A stretch of 64,000 nt of DNA from NCBI GenBank assembly GCA_036785325.1, contig JAXIVH010000593.1, forward strand, positions 1 to 64,000, written 5' to 3'. Made by a program: the position numbers and the translations under genes. Below, piece by piece: positions 41,201 to 56,200 of the stretch; positions within the stretch are counted from its first letter, which is position 1; each line of letters starts with the position of its first letter. A model generated the notes under the pieces. That model saw only the letters and a program-made list of their open reading frames with translations, made no database searches and was not told the DNA's origin. Source of the DNA: Urophycis tenuis (Eukaryota; Chordata; Actinopteri; Gadiformes; Phycidae).

Positions 41201-44200
41201 TTAGAGTAAGGGGTTAGTTAGCATAATTTAGCTTAGTATGGAGCAAGGGGGGCGACCATGACCCGTAGGCGGCGCTGGCGAGTTAGGTTTATGAAAGAAA
41301 AACTCCGGGGCGTGATCATCCCCGGAGTGAATGCACTGTCCTGCCATACGGTAAGTCACCTCCCTCTTTCCATCTTCTATTTTTAGGTTTTTTAGTTTTT
41401 TCTATTTTTTTGTTGTTTTTTATGTTTTATAGTTTGGCTTAGTTTGTTTTTCTAATTCCCACCCGTTTGTGTTTGGTTAACCTTGTTGTTCTTTTTTCTG
41501 TATGTCCTAGGTGGCGCCCTTCGCAACGTTTCGCCCTAATTTGGGCTTCTTCAGGCCAGGGCCACGACATACAGATCCCTTCGTTTTCTAATGTGGGGAG
41601 ATGCTGCTCCTCCGAAAGCCACTGCCAAACTGAATCTTACTTGTGTTTTCTCCCTTTTTATACTCTCCCTTGTTTTGTGTCCAATGTTTAGGTTTTACTG
41701 TTTATATCTTTATATTGTGCCCAATGAACTTGTTTGTATTTATGAATGTTTAGCCCTGTATTTTTATTGATTGTAATCCCCCATGAGTTGTATTAAATTA
41801 ATTTATTAACCCAATTACCCCTTCTCTTTGTCCTCCTTCATTTCCCTTTTCCTTTACTTAGTTCCATCCTTTACCAATAACCGGTTAGCGTACCTCGTAT
41901 ATTATTTTTGGCCTCTTTTGGGCAATATACGGAAAATAAATGGCCTACTTGGCTCTAAGGGACCTCTCGGGTCAATTTACGGGTTATGGTCAGGGTTTGG
42001 GCTTAAGGGTGGGGTTGGGGAACCAAATTAGGCTTTAGATAGAGGGGTTAGGGTTAGGGCCACAAATTGGGCTAGGCTTAGAATTAGGTTTAGGATTAGG
42101 GGCCCAAATTGGGTTAGGTTTAGGTATAGGGGCCAAATTGGGTTAGGTTTAGGGTTAGGGTTAGGGTTAGGGTTAGGGGTTAGGGTTAGGTTTAGGGCTT
42201 GGGCCAAATTGGGTTAGGGTTAGGGCTGGGGAACAAATTGGGTTAAGTTTAGGGTTAGAGTAAGGGGTTAGTTAGCATAATTTAGCTTAGTATGGAGCAA
42301 GGGGGGCGACCATGACCCGTAGGCGGCGCTGGCGAGTTAGGTTTATGAAAGAAAAACTCCGGGGCGTGATCATCCCCGGAGTGAATGCACTGTCCTGCCA
42401 TACGGTAAGTCACCTCCCTCTTTCCATCTTCTATTTTTAGGTTTTTTAGTTTTTTCTATTTTTTTGTTGTTTTTTATGTTTTATAGTTTGGCTTAGTTTG
42501 TTTTTCTAATTCCCACCCGTTTGTGTTTGGTTAACCTTGTTGTTCTTTTTTCTGTATGTCCTAGGTGGCGCCCTTCGCAACGTTTCGCCCTAATTTGGGC
42601 TTCTTCAGGCCAGGGCCACGACATACAGATCCCTTCGTTTTCTAATGTGGGGAGATGCTGCTCCTCCGAAAGCCACTGCCAAACTGAATCTTACTTGTGT
42701 TTTCTCCCTTTTTATACTCTCCCTTGTTTTGTGTCCAATGTTTAGGTTTTACTGTTTATATCTTTATATTGTGCCCAATGAACTTGTTTGTATTTATGAA
42801 TGTTTAGCCCTGTATTTTTATTGATTGTAATCCCCCATGAGTTGTATTAAATTAATTTATTAACCCAATTACCCCTTCTCTTTGTCCTCCTTCATTTCCC
42901 TTTTCCTTTACTTAGTTCCATCCTTTACCAATAACCGGTTAGCGTACCTCGTATATTATTTTTGGCCTCTTTTGGGCAATATACGGAAAATAAATGGCCT
43001 ACTTGGCTCTAAGGGACCTCTCGGGTCAATTTACGGGTTATGGTCAGGGTTTGGGCTTAAGGGTGGGGTTGGGGAACCAAATTAGGCTTTAGATAGAGGG
43101 GTTAGGGTTAGGGCCACAAATTGGGCTAGGCTTAGAATTAGGTTTAGGATTAGGGGCCCAAATTGGGTTAGGTTTAGGTATAGGGGCCAAATTGGGTTAG
43201 GTTTAGGGTTAGGGTTAGGGTTAGGGTTAGGGGTTAGGGTTAGGTTTAGGGCTTGGGCCAAATTGGGTTAGGGTTAGGGCTGGGGAACAAATTGGGTTAA
43301 GTTTAGGGTTAGAGTAAGGGGTTAGTTAGCATAATTTAGCTTAGTATGGAGCAAGGGGGGCGACCATGACCCGTAGGCGGCGCTGGCGAGTTAGGTTTAT
43401 GAAAGAAAAACTCCGGGGCGTGATCATCCCCGGAGTGAATGCACTGTCCTGCCATACGGTAAGTCACCTCCCTCTTTCCATCTTCTATTTTTAGGTTTTT
43501 TAGTTTTTTCTATTTTTTTGTTGTTTTTTATGTTTTATAGTTTGGCTTAGTTTGTTTTTCTAATTCCCACCCGTTTGTGTTTGGTTAACCTTGTTGTTCT
43601 TTTTTCTGTATGTCCTAGGTGGCGCCCTTCGCAACGTTTCGCCCTAATTTGGGCTTCTTCAGGCCAGGGCCACGACATACAGATCCCTTCGTTTTCTAAT
43701 GTGGGGAGATGCTGCTCCTCCGAAAGCCACTGCCAAACTGAATCTTACTTGTGTTTTCTCCCTTTTTATACTCTCCCTTGTTTTGTGTCCAATGTTTAGG
43801 TTTTACTGTTTATATCTTTATATTGTGCCCAATGAACTTGTTTGTATTTATGAATGTTTAGCCCTGTATTTTTATTGATTGTAATCCCCCATGAGTTGTA
43901 TTAAATTAATTTATTAACCCAATTACCCCTTCTCTTTGTCCTCCTTCATTTCCCTTTTCCTTTACTTAGTTCCATCCTTTACCAATAACCGGTTAGCGTA
44001 CCTCGTATATTATTTTTGGCCTCTTTTGGGCAATATACGGAAAATAAATGGCCTACTTGGCTCTAAGGGACCTCTCGGGTCAATTTACGGGTTATGGTCA
44101 GGGTTTGGGCTTAAGGGTGGGGTTGGGGAACCAAATTAGGCTTTAGATAGAGGGGTTAGGGTTAGGGCCACAAATTGGGCTAGGCTTAGAATTAGGTTTA

Positions 44201-47200
44201 GGATTAGGGGCCCAAATTGGGTTAGGTTTAGGTATAGGGGCCAAATTGGGTTAGGTTTAGGGTTAGGGTTAGGGTTAGGGTTAGGGGTTAGGGTTAGGTT
44301 TAGGGCTTGGGCCAAATTGGGTTAGGGTTAGGGCTGGGGAACAAATTGGGTTAAGTTTAGGGTTAGAGTAAGGGGTTAGTTAGCATAATTTAGCTTAGTA
44401 TGGAGCAAGGGGGGCGACCATGACCCGTAGGCGGCGCTGGCGAGTTAGGTTTATGAAAGAAAAACTCCGGGGCGTGATCATCCCCGGAGTGAATGCACTG
44501 TCCTGCCATACGGTAAGTCACCTCCCTCTTTCCATCTTCTATTTTTAGGTTTTTTAGTTTTTTCTATTTTTTTGTTGTTTTTTATGTTTTATAGTTTGGC
44601 TTAGTTTGTTTTTCTAATTCCCACCCGTTTGTGTTTGGTTAACCTTGTTGTTCTTTTTTCTGTATGTCCTAGGTGGCGCCCTTCGCAACGTTTCGCCCTA
44701 ATTTGGGCTTCTTCAGGCCAGGGCCACGACATACAGATCCCTTCGTTTTCTAATGTGGGGAGATGCTGCTCCTCCGAAAGCCACTGCCAAACTGAATCTT
44801 ACTTGTGTTTTCTCCCTTTTTATACTCTCCCTTGTTTTGTGTCCAATGTTTAGGTTTTACTGTTTATATCTTTATATTGTGCCCAATGAACTTGTTTGTA
44901 TTTATGAATGTTTAGCCCTGTATTTTTATTGATTGTAATCCCCCATGAGTTGTATTAAATTAATTTATTAACCCAATTACCCCTTCTCTTTGTCCTCCTT
45001 CATTTCCCTTTTCCTTTACTTAGTTCCATCCTTTACCAATAACCGGTTAGCGTACCTCGTATATTATTTTTGGCCTCTTTTGGGCAATATACGGAAAATA
45101 AATGGCCTACTTGGCTCTAAGGGACCTCTCGGGTCAATTTACGGGTTATGGTCAGGGTTTGGGCTTAAGGGTGGGGTTGGGGAACCAAATTAGGCTTTAG
45201 ATAGAGGGGTTAGGGTTAGGGCCACAAATTGGGCTAGGCTTAGAATTAGGTTTAGGATTAGGGGCCCAAATTGGGTTAGGTTTAGGTATAGGGGCCAAAT
45301 TGGGTTAGGTTTAGGGTTAGGGTTAGGGTTAGGGTTAGGGGTTAGGGTTAGGTTTAGGGCTTGGGCCAAATTGGGTTAGGGTTAGGGCTGGGGAACAAAT
45401 TGGGTTAAGTTTAGGGTTAGAGTAAGGGGTTAGTTAGCATAATTTAGCTTAGTATGGAGCAAGGGGGGCGACCATGACCCGTAGGCGGCGCTGGCGAGTT
45501 AGGTTTATGAAAGAAAAACTCCGGGGCGTGATCATCCCCGGAGTGAATGCACTGTCCTGCCATACGGTAAGTCACCTCCCTCTTTCCATCTTCTATTTTT
45601 AGGTTTTTTAGTTTTTTCTATTTTTTTGTTGTTTTTTATGTTTTATAGTTTGGCTTAGTTTGTTTTTCTAATTCCCACCCGTTTGTGTTTGGTTAACCTT
45701 GTTGTTCTTTTTTCTGTATGTCCTAGGTGGCGCCCTTCGCAACGTTTCGCCCTAATTTGGGCTTCTTCAGGCCAGGGCCACGACATACAGATCCCTTCGT
45801 TTTCTAATGTGGGGAGATGCTGCTCCTCCGAAAGCCACTGCCAAACTGAATCTTACTTGTGTTTTCTCCCTTTTTATACTCTCCCTTGTTTTGTGTCCAA
45901 TGTTTAGGTTTTACTGTTTATATCTTTATATTGTGCCCAATGAACTTGTTTGTATTTATGAATGTTTAGCCCTGTATTTTTATTGATTGTAATCCCCCAT
46001 GAGTTGTATTAAATTAATTTATTAACCCAATTACCCCTTCTCTTTGTCCTCCTTCATTTCCCTTTTCCTTTACTTAGTTCCATCCTTTACCAATAACCGG
46101 TTAGCGTACCTCGTATATTATTTTTGGCCTCTTTTGGGCAATATACGGAAAATAAATGGCCTACTTGGCTCTAAGGGACCTCTCGGGTCAATTTACGGGT
46201 TATGGTCAGGGTTTGGGCTTAAGGGTGGGGTTGGGGAACCAAATTAGGCTTTAGATAGAGGGGTTAGGGTTAGGGCCACAAATTGGGCTAGGCTTAGAAT
46301 TAGGTTTAGGATTAGGGGCCCAAATTGGGTTAGGTTTAGGTATAGGGGCCAAATTGGGTTAGGTTTAGGGTTAGGGTTAGGGTTAGGGTTAGGGGTTAGG
46401 GTTAGGTTTAGGGCTTGGGCCAAATTGGGTTAGGGTTAGGGCTGGGGAACAAATTGGGTTAAGTTTAGGGTTAGAGTAAGGGGTTAGTTAGCATAATTTA
46501 GCTTAGTATGGAGCAAGGGGGGCGACCATGACCCGTAGGCGGCGCTGGCGAGTTAGGTTTATGAAAGAAAAACTCCGGGGCGTGATCATCCCCGGAGTGA
46601 ATGCACTGTCCTGCCATACGGTAAGTCACCTCCCTCTTTCCATCTTCTATTTTTAGGTTTTTTAGTTTTTTCTATTTTTTTGTTGTTTTTTATGTTTTAT
46701 AGTTTGGCTTAGTTTGTTTTTCTAATTCCCACCCGTTTGTGTTTGGTTAACCTTGTTGTTCTTTTTTCTGTATGTCCTAGGTGGCGCCCTTCGCAACGTT
46801 TCGCCCTAATTTGGGCTTCTTCAGGCCAGGGCCACGACATACAGATCCCTTCGTTTTCTAATGTGGGGAGATGCTGCTCCTCCGAAAGCCACTGCCAAAC
46901 TGAATCTTACTTGTGTTTTCTCCCTTTTTATACTCTCCCTTGTTTTGTGTCCAATGTTTAGGTTTTACTGTTTATATCTTTATATTGTGCCCAATGAACT
47001 TGTTTGTATTTATGAATGTTTAGCCCTGTATTTTTATTGATTGTAATCCCCCATGAGTTGTATTAAATTAATTTATTAACCCAATTACCCCTTCTCTTTG
47101 TCCTCCTTCATTTCCCTTTTCCTTTACTTAGTTCCATCCTTTACCAATAACCGGTTAGCGTACCTCGTATATTATTTTTGGCCTCTTTTGGGCAATATAC

Positions 47201-50200
47201 GGAAAATAAATGGCCTACTTGGCTCTAAGGGACCTCTCGGGTCAATTTACGGGTTATGGTCAGGGTTTGGGCTTAAGGGTGGGGTTGGGGAACCAAATTA
47301 GGCTTTAGATAGAGGGGTTAGGGTTAGGGCCACAAATTGGGCTAGGCTTAGAATTAGGTTTAGGATTAGGGGCCCAAATTGGGTTAGGTTTAGGTATAGG
47401 GGCCAAATTGGGTTAGGTTTAGGGTTAGGGTTAGGGTTAGGGTTAGGGGTTAGGGTTAGGTTTAGGGCTTGGGCCAAATTGGGTTAGGGTTAGGGCTGGG
47501 GAACAAATTGGGTTAAGTTTAGGGTTAGAGTAAGGGGTTAGTTAGCATAATTTAGCTTAGTATGGAGCAAGGGGGGCGACCATGACCCGTAGGCGGCGCT
47601 GGCGAGTTAGGTTTATGAAAGAAAAACTCCGGGGCGTGATCATCCCCGGAGTGAATGCACTGTCCTGCCATACGGTAAGTCACCTCCCTCTTTCCATCTT
47701 CTATTTTTAGGTTTTTTAGTTTTTTCTATTTTTTTGTTGTTTTTTATGTTTTATAGTTTGGCTTAGTTTGTTTTTCTAATTCCCACCCGTTTGTGTTTGG
47801 TTAACCTTGTTGTTCTTTTTTCTGTATGTCCTAGGTGGCGCCCTTCGCAACGTTTCGCCCTAATTTGGGCTTCTTCAGGCCAGGGCCACGACATACAGAT
47901 CCCTTCGTTTTCTAATGTGGGGAGATGCTGCTCCTCCGAAAGCCACTGCCAAACTGAATCTTACTTGTGTTTTCTCCCTTTTTATACTCTCCCTTGTTTT
48001 GTGTCCAATGTTTAGGTTTTACTGTTTATATCTTTATATTGTGCCCAATGAACTTGTTTGTATTTATGAATGTTTAGCCCTGTATTTTTATTGATTGTAA
48101 TCCCCCATGAGTTGTATTAAATTAATTTATTAACCCAATTACCCCTTCTCTTTGTCCTCCTTCATTTCCCTTTTCCTTTACTTAGTTCCATCCTTTACCA
48201 ATAACCGGTTAGCGTACCTCGTATATTATTTTTGGCCTCTTTTGGGCAATATACGGAAAATAAATGGCCTACTTGGCTCTAAGGGACCTCTCGGGTCAAT
48301 TTACGGGTTATGGTCAGGGTTTGGGCTTAAGGGTGGGGTTGGGGAACCAAATTAGGCTTTAGATAGAGGGGTTAGGGTTAGGGCCACAAATTGGGCTAGG
48401 CTTAGAATTAGGTTTAGGATTAGGGGCCCAAATTGGGTTAGGTTTAGGTATAGGGGCCAAATTGGGTTAGGTTTAGGGTTAGGGTTAGGGTTAGGGTTAG
48501 GGGTTAGGGTTAGGTTTAGGGCTTGGGCCAAATTGGGTTAGGGTTAGGGCTGGGGAACAAATTGGGTTAAGTTTAGGGTTAGAGTAAGGGGTTAGTTAGC
48601 ATAATTTAGCTTAGTATGGAGCAAGGGGGGCGACCATGACCCGTAGGCGGCGCTGGCGAGTTAGGTTTATGAAAGAAAAACTCCGGGGCGTGATCATCCC
48701 CGGAGTGAATGCACTGTCCTGCCATACGGTAAGTCACCTCCCTCTTTCCATCTTCTATTTTTAGGTTTTTTAGTTTTTTCTATTTTTTTGTTGTTTTTTA
48801 TGTTTTATAGTTTGGCTTAGTTTGTTTTTCTAATTCCCACCCGTTTGTGTTTGGTTAACCTTGTTGTTCTTTTTTCTGTATGTCCTAGGTGGCGCCCTTC
48901 GCAACGTTTCGCCCTAATTTGGGCTTCTTCAGGCCAGGGCCACGACATACAGATCCCTTCGTTTTCTAATGTGGGGAGATGCTGCTCCTCCGAAAGCCAC
49001 TGCCAAACTGAATCTTACTTGTGTTTTCTCCCTTTTTATACTCTCCCTTGTTTTGTGTCCAATGTTTAGGTTTTACTGTTTATATCTTTATATTGTGCCC
49101 AATGAACTTGTTTGTATTTATGAATGTTTAGCCCTGTATTTTTATTGATTGTAATCCCCCATGAGTTGTATTAAATTAATTTATTAACCCAATTACCCCT
49201 TCTCTTTGTCCTCCTTCATTTCCCTTTTCCTTTACTTAGTTCCATCCTTTACCAATAACCGGTTAGCGTACCTCGTATATTATTTTTGGCCTCTTTTGGG
49301 CAATATACGGAAAATAAATGGCCTACTTGGCTCTAAGGGACCTCTCGGGTCAATTTACGGGTTATGGTCAGGGTTTGGGCTTAAGGGTGGGGTTGGGGAA
49401 CCAAATTAGGCTTTAGATAGAGGGGTTAGGGTTAGGGCCACAAATTGGGCTAGGCTTAGAATTAGGTTTAGGATTAGGGGCCCAAATTGGGTTAGGTTTA
49501 GGTATAGGGGCCAAATTGGGTTAGGTTTAGGGTTAGGGTTAGGGTTAGGGTTAGGGGTTAGGGTTAGGTTTAGGGCTTGGGCCAAATTGGGTTAGGGTTA
49601 GGGCTGGGGAACAAATTGGGTTAAGTTTAGGGTTAGAGTAAGGGGTTAGTTAGCATAATTTAGCTTAGTATGGAGCAAGGGGGGCGACCATGACCCGTAG
49701 GCGGCGCTGGCGAGTTAGGTTTATGAAAGAAAAACTCCGGGGCGTGATCATCCCCGGAGTGAATGCACTGTCCTGCCATACGGTAAGTCACCTCCCTCTT
49801 TCCATCTTCTATTTTTAGGTTTTTTAGTTTTTTCTATTTTTTTGTTGTTTTTTATGTTTTATAGTTTGGCTTAGTTTGTTTTTCTAATTCCCACCCGTTT
49901 GTGTTTGGTTAACCTTGTTGTTCTTTTTTCTGTATGTCCTAGGTGGCGCCCTTCGCAACGTTTCGCCCTAATTTGGGCTTCTTCAGGCCAGGGCCACGAC
50001 ATACAGATCCCTTCGTTTTCTAATGTGGGGAGATGCTGCTCCTCCGAAAGCCACTGCCAAACTGAATCTTACTTGTGTTTTCTCCCTTTTTATACTCTCC
50101 CTTGTTTTGTGTCCAATGTTTAGGTTTTACTGTTTATATCTTTATATTGTGCCCAATGAACTTGTTTGTATTTATGAATGTTTAGCCCTGTATTTTTATT

Positions 50201-53200
50201 GATTGTAATCCCCCATGAGTTGTATTAAATTAATTTATTAACCCAATTACCCCTTCTCTTTGTCCTCCTTCATTTCCCTTTTCCTTTACTTAGTTCCATC
50301 CTTTACCAATAACCGGTTAGCGTACCTCGTATATTATTTTTGGCCTCTTTTGGGCAATATACGGAAAATAAATGGCCTACTTGGCTCTAAGGGACCTCTC
50401 GGGTCAATTTACGGGTTATGGTCAGGGTTTGGGCTTAAGGGTGGGGTTGGGGAACCAAATTAGGCTTTAGATAGAGGGGTTAGGGTTAGGGCCACAAATT
50501 GGGCTAGGCTTAGAATTAGGTTTAGGATTAGGGGCCCAAATTGGGTTAGGTTTAGGTATAGGGGCCAAATTGGGTTAGGTTTAGGGTTAGGGTTAGGGTT
50601 AGGGTTAGGGGTTAGGGTTAGGTTTAGGGCTTGGGCCAAATTGGGTTAGGGTTAGGGCTGGGGAACAAATTGGGTTAAGTTTAGGGTTAGAGTAAGGGGT
50701 TAGTTAGCATAATTTAGCTTAGTATGGAGCAAGGGGGGCGACCATGACCCGTAGGCGGCGCTGGCGAGTTAGGTTTATGAAAGAAAAACTCCGGGGCGTG
50801 ATCATCCCCGGAGTGAATGCACTGTCCTGCCATACGGTAAGTCACCTCCCTCTTTCCATCTTCTATTTTTAGGTTTTTTAGTTTTTTCTATTTTTTTGTT
50901 GTTTTTTATGTTTTATAGTTTGGCTTAGTTTGTTTTTCTAATTCCCACCCGTTTGTGTTTGGTTAACCTTGTTGTTCTTTTTTCTGTATGTCCTAGGTGG
51001 CGCCCTTCGCAACGTTTCGCCCTAATTTGGGCTTCTTCAGGCCAGGGCCACGACATACAGATCCCTTCGTTTTCTAATGTGGGGAGATGCTGCTCCTCCG
51101 AAAGCCACTGCCAAACTGAATCTTACTTGTGTTTTCTCCCTTTTTATACTCTCCCTTGTTTTGTGTCCAATGTTTAGGTTTTACTGTTTATATCTTTATA
51201 TTGTGCCCAATGAACTTGTTTGTATTTATGAATGTTTAGCCCTGTATTTTTATTGATTGTAATCCCCCATGAGTTGTATTAAATTAATTTATTAACCCAA
51301 TTACCCCTTCTCTTTGTCCTCCTTCATTTCCCTTTTCCTTTACTTAGTTCCATCCTTTACCAATAACCGGTTAGCGTACCTCGTATATTATTTTTGGCCT
51401 CTTTTGGGCAATATACGGAAAATAAATGGCCTACTTGGCTCTAAGGGACCTCTCGGGTCAATTTACGGGTTATGGTCAGGGTTTGGGCTTAAGGGTGGGG
51501 TTGGGGAACCAAATTAGGCTTTAGATAGAGGGGTTAGGGTTAGGGCCACAAATTGGGCTAGGCTTAGAATTAGGTTTAGGATTAGGGGCCCAAATTGGGT
51601 TAGGTTTAGGTATAGGGGCCAAATTGGGTTAGGTTTAGGGTTAGGGTTAGGGTTAGGGTTAGGGGTTAGGGTTAGGTTTAGGGCTTGGGCCAAATTGGGT
51701 TAGGGTTAGGGCTGGGGAACAAATTGGGTTAAGTTTAGGGTTAGAGTAAGGGGTTAGTTAGCATAATTTAGCTTAGTATGGAGCAAGGGGGGCGACCATG
51801 ACCCGTAGGCGGCGCTGGCGAGTTAGGTTTATGAAAGAAAAACTCCGGGGCGTGATCATCCCCGGAGTGAATGCACTGTCCTGCCATACGGTAAGTCACC
51901 TCCCTCTTTCCATCTTCTATTTTTAGGTTTTTTAGTTTTTTCTATTTTTTTGTTGTTTTTTATGTTTTATAGTTTGGCTTAGTTTGTTTTTCTAATTCCC
52001 ACCCGTTTGTGTTTGGTTAACCTTGTTGTTCTTTTTTCTGTATGTCCTAGGTGGCGCCCTTCGCAACGTTTCGCCCTAATTTGGGCTTCTTCAGGCCAGG
52101 GCCACGACATACAGATCCCTTCGTTTTCTAATGTGGGGAGATGCTGCTCCTCCGAAAGCCACTGCCAAACTGAATCTTACTTGTGTTTTCTCCCTTTTTA
52201 TACTCTCCCTTGTTTTGTGTCCAATGTTTAGGTTTTACTGTTTATATCTTTATATTGTGCCCAATGAACTTGTTTGTATTTATGAATGTTTAGCCCTGTA
52301 TTTTTATTGATTGTAATCCCCCATGAGTTGTATTAAATTAATTTATTAACCCAATTACCCCTTCTCTTTGTCCTCCTTCATTTCCCTTTTCCTTTACTTA
52401 GTTCCATCCTTTACCAATAACCGGTTAGCGTACCTCGTATATTATTTTTGGCCTCTTTTGGGCAATATACGGAAAATAAATGGCCTACTTGGCTCTAAGG
52501 GACCTCTCGGGTCAATTTACGGGTTATGGTCAGGGTTTGGGCTTAAGGGTGGGGTTGGGGAACCAAATTAGGCTTTAGATAGAGGGGTTAGGGTTAGGGC
52601 CACAAATTGGGCTAGGCTTAGAATTAGGTTTAGGATTAGGGGCCCAAATTGGGTTAGGTTTAGGTATAGGGGCCAAATTGGGTTAGGTTTAGGGTTAGGG
52701 TTAGGGTTAGGGTTAGGGGTTAGGGTTAGGTTTAGGGCTTGGGCCAAATTGGGTTAGGGTTAGGGCTGGGGAACAAATTGGGTTAAGTTTAGGGTTAGAG
52801 TAAGGGGTTAGTTAGCATAATTTAGCTTAGTATGGAGCAAGGGGGGCGACCATGACCCGTAGGCGGCGCTGGCGAGTTAGGTTTATGAAAGAAAAACTCC
52901 GGGGCGTGATCATCCCCGGAGTGAATGCACTGTCCTGCCATACGGTAAGTCACCTCCCTCTTTCCATCTTCTATTTTTAGGTTTTTTAGTTTTTTCTATT
53001 TTTTTGTTGTTTTTTATGTTTTATAGTTTGGCTTAGTTTGTTTTTCTAATTCCCACCCGTTTGTGTTTGGTTAACCTTGTTGTTCTTTTTTCTGTATGTC
53101 CTAGGTGGCGCCCTTCGCAACGTTTCGCCCTAATTTGGGCTTCTTCAGGCCAGGGCCACGACATACAGATCCCTTCGTTTTCTAATGTGGGGAGATGCTG

Positions 53201-56200
53201 CTCCTCCGAAAGCCACTGCCAAACTGAATCTTACTTGTGTTTTCTCCCTTTTTATACTCTCCCTTGTTTTGTGTCCAATGTTTAGGTTTTACTGTTTATA
53301 TCTTTATATTGTGCCCAATGAACTTGTTTGTATTTATGAATGTTTAGCCCTGTATTTTTATTGATTGTAATCCCCCATGAGTTGTATTAAATTAATTTAT
53401 TAACCCAATTACCCCTTCTCTTTGTCCTCCTTCATTTCCCTTTTCCTTTACTTAGTTCCATCCTTTACCAATAACCGGTTAGCGTACCTCGTATATTATT
53501 TTTGGCCTCTTTTGGGCAATATACGGAAAATAAATGGCCTACTTGGCTCTAAGGGACCTCTCGGGTCAATTTACGGGTTATGGTCAGGGTTTGGGCTTAA
53601 GGGTGGGGTTGGGGAACCAAATTAGGCTTTAGATAGAGGGGTTAGGGTTAGGGCCACAAATTGGGCTAGGCTTAGAATTAGGTTTAGGATTAGGGGCCCA
53701 AATTGGGTTAGGTTTAGGTATAGGGGCCAAATTGGGTTAGGTTTAGGGTTAGGGTTAGGGTTAGGGTTAGGGGTTAGGGTTAGGTTTAGGGCTTGGGCCA
53801 AATTGGGTTAGGGTTAGGGCTGGGGAACAAATTGGGTTAAGTTTAGGGTTAGAGTAAGGGGTTAGTTAGCATAATTTAGCTTAGTATGGAGCAAGGGGGG
53901 CGACCATGACCCGTAGGCGGCGCTGGCGAGTTAGGTTTATGAAAGAAAAACTCCGGGGCGTGATCATCCCCGGAGTGAATGCACTGTCCTGCCATACGGT
54001 AAGTCACCTCCCTCTTTCCATCTTCTATTTTTAGGTTTTTTAGTTTTTTCTATTTTTTTGTTGTTTTTTATGTTTTATAGTTTGGCTTAGTTTGTTTTTC
54101 TAATTCCCACCCGTTTGTGTTTGGTTAACCTTGTTGTTCTTTTTTCTGTATGTCCTAGGTGGCGCCCTTCGCAACGTTTCGCCCTAATTTGGGCTTCTTC
54201 AGGCCAGGGCCACGACATACAGATCCCTTCGTTTTCTAATGTGGGGAGATGCTGCTCCTCCGAAAGCCACTGCCAAACTGAATCTTACTTGTGTTTTCTC
54301 CCTTTTTATACTCTCCCTTGTTTTGTGTCCAATGTTTAGGTTTTACTGTTTATATCTTTATATTGTGCCCAATGAACTTGTTTGTATTTATGAATGTTTA
54401 GCCCTGTATTTTTATTGATTGTAATCCCCCATGAGTTGTATTAAATTAATTTATTAACCCAATTACCCCTTCTCTTTGTCCTCCTTCATTTCCCTTTTCC
54501 TTTACTTAGTTCCATCCTTTACCAATAACCGGTTAGCGTACCTCGTATATTATTTTTGGCCTCTTTTGGGCAATATACGGAAAATAAATGGCCTACTTGG
54601 CTCTAAGGGACCTCTCGGGTCAATTTACGGGTTATGGTCAGGGTTTGGGCTTAAGGGTGGGGTTGGGGAACCAAATTAGGCTTTAGATAGAGGGGTTAGG
54701 GTTAGGGCCACAAATTGGGCTAGGCTTAGAATTAGGTTTAGGATTAGGGGCCCAAATTGGGTTAGGTTTAGGTATAGGGGCCAAATTGGGTTAGGTTTAG
54801 GGTTAGGGTTAGGGTTAGGGTTAGGGTTAGGGTTAGGGTTAGGTTTAGGGCTTGGGCCAAATTGGGTTAGGGTTAGGGCTGGGGAACAAATTGGGTTAAG
54901 TTTAGGGTTAGAGTAAGGGGTTAGTTAGCATAATTTAGCTTAGTATGGAGCAAGGGGGGCGACCATGACCCGTAGGCGGCGCTGGCGAGTTAGGTTTATG
55001 AAAGAAAAACTCCGGGGCGTGATCATCCCCGGAGTGAATGCACTGTCCTGCCATACGGTAAGTCACCTCCCTCTTTCCATCTTCTATTTTTAGGTTTTTT
55101 AGTTTTTTCTATTTTTTTGTTGTTTTTTATGTTTTATAGTTTGGCTTAGTTTGTTTTTCTAATTCCCACCCGTTTGTGTTTGGTTAACCTTGTTGTTCTT
55201 TTTTCTGTATGTCCTAGGTGGCGCCCTTCGCAACGTTTCGCCCTAATTTGGGCTTCTTCAGGCCAGGGCCACGACATACAGATCCCTTCGTTTTCTAATG
55301 TGGGGAGATGCTGCTCCTCCGAAAGCCACTGCCAAACTGAATCTTACTTGTGTTTTCTCCCTTTTTATACTCTCCCTTGTTTTGTGTCCAATGTTTAGGT
55401 TTTACTGTTTATATCTTTATATTGTGCCCAATGAACTTGTTTGTATTTATGAATGTTTAGCCCTGTATTTTTATTGATTGTAATCCCCCATGAGTTGTAT
55501 TAAATTAATTTATTAACCCAATTACCCCTTCTCTTTGTCCTCCTTCATTTCCCTTTTCCTTTACTTAGTTCCATCCTTTACCAATAACCGGTTAGCGTAC
55601 CTCGTATATTATTTTTGGCCTCTTTTGGGCAATATACGGAAAATAAATGGCCTACTTGGCTCTAAGGGACCTCTCGGGTCAATTTACGGGTTATGGTCAG
55701 GGTTTGGGCTTAAGGGTGGGGTTGGGGAACCAAATTAGGCTTTAGATAGAGGGGTTAGGGTTAGGGCCACAAATTGGGCTAGGCTTAGAATTAGGTTTAG
55801 GATTAGGGGCCCAAATTGGGTTAGGTTTAGGTATAGGGGCCAAATTGGGTTAGGTTTAGGGTTAGGGTTAGGGTTAGGGTTAGGGGTTAGGGTTAGGTTT
55901 AGGGCTTGGGCCAAATTGGGTTAGGGTTAGGGCTGGGGAACAAATTGGGTTAAGTTTAGGGTTAGAGTAAGGGGTTAGTTAGCATAATTTAGCTTAGTAT
56001 GGAGCAAGGGGGGCGACCATGACCCGTAGGCGGCGCTGGCGAGTTAGGTTTATGAAAGAAAAACTCCGGGGCGTGATCATCCCCGGAGTGAATGCACTGT
56101 CCTGCCATACGGTAAGTCACCTCCCTCTTTCCATCTTCTATTTTTAGGTTTTTTAGTTTTTTCTATTTTTTTGTTGTTTTTTATGTTTTATAGTTTGGCT

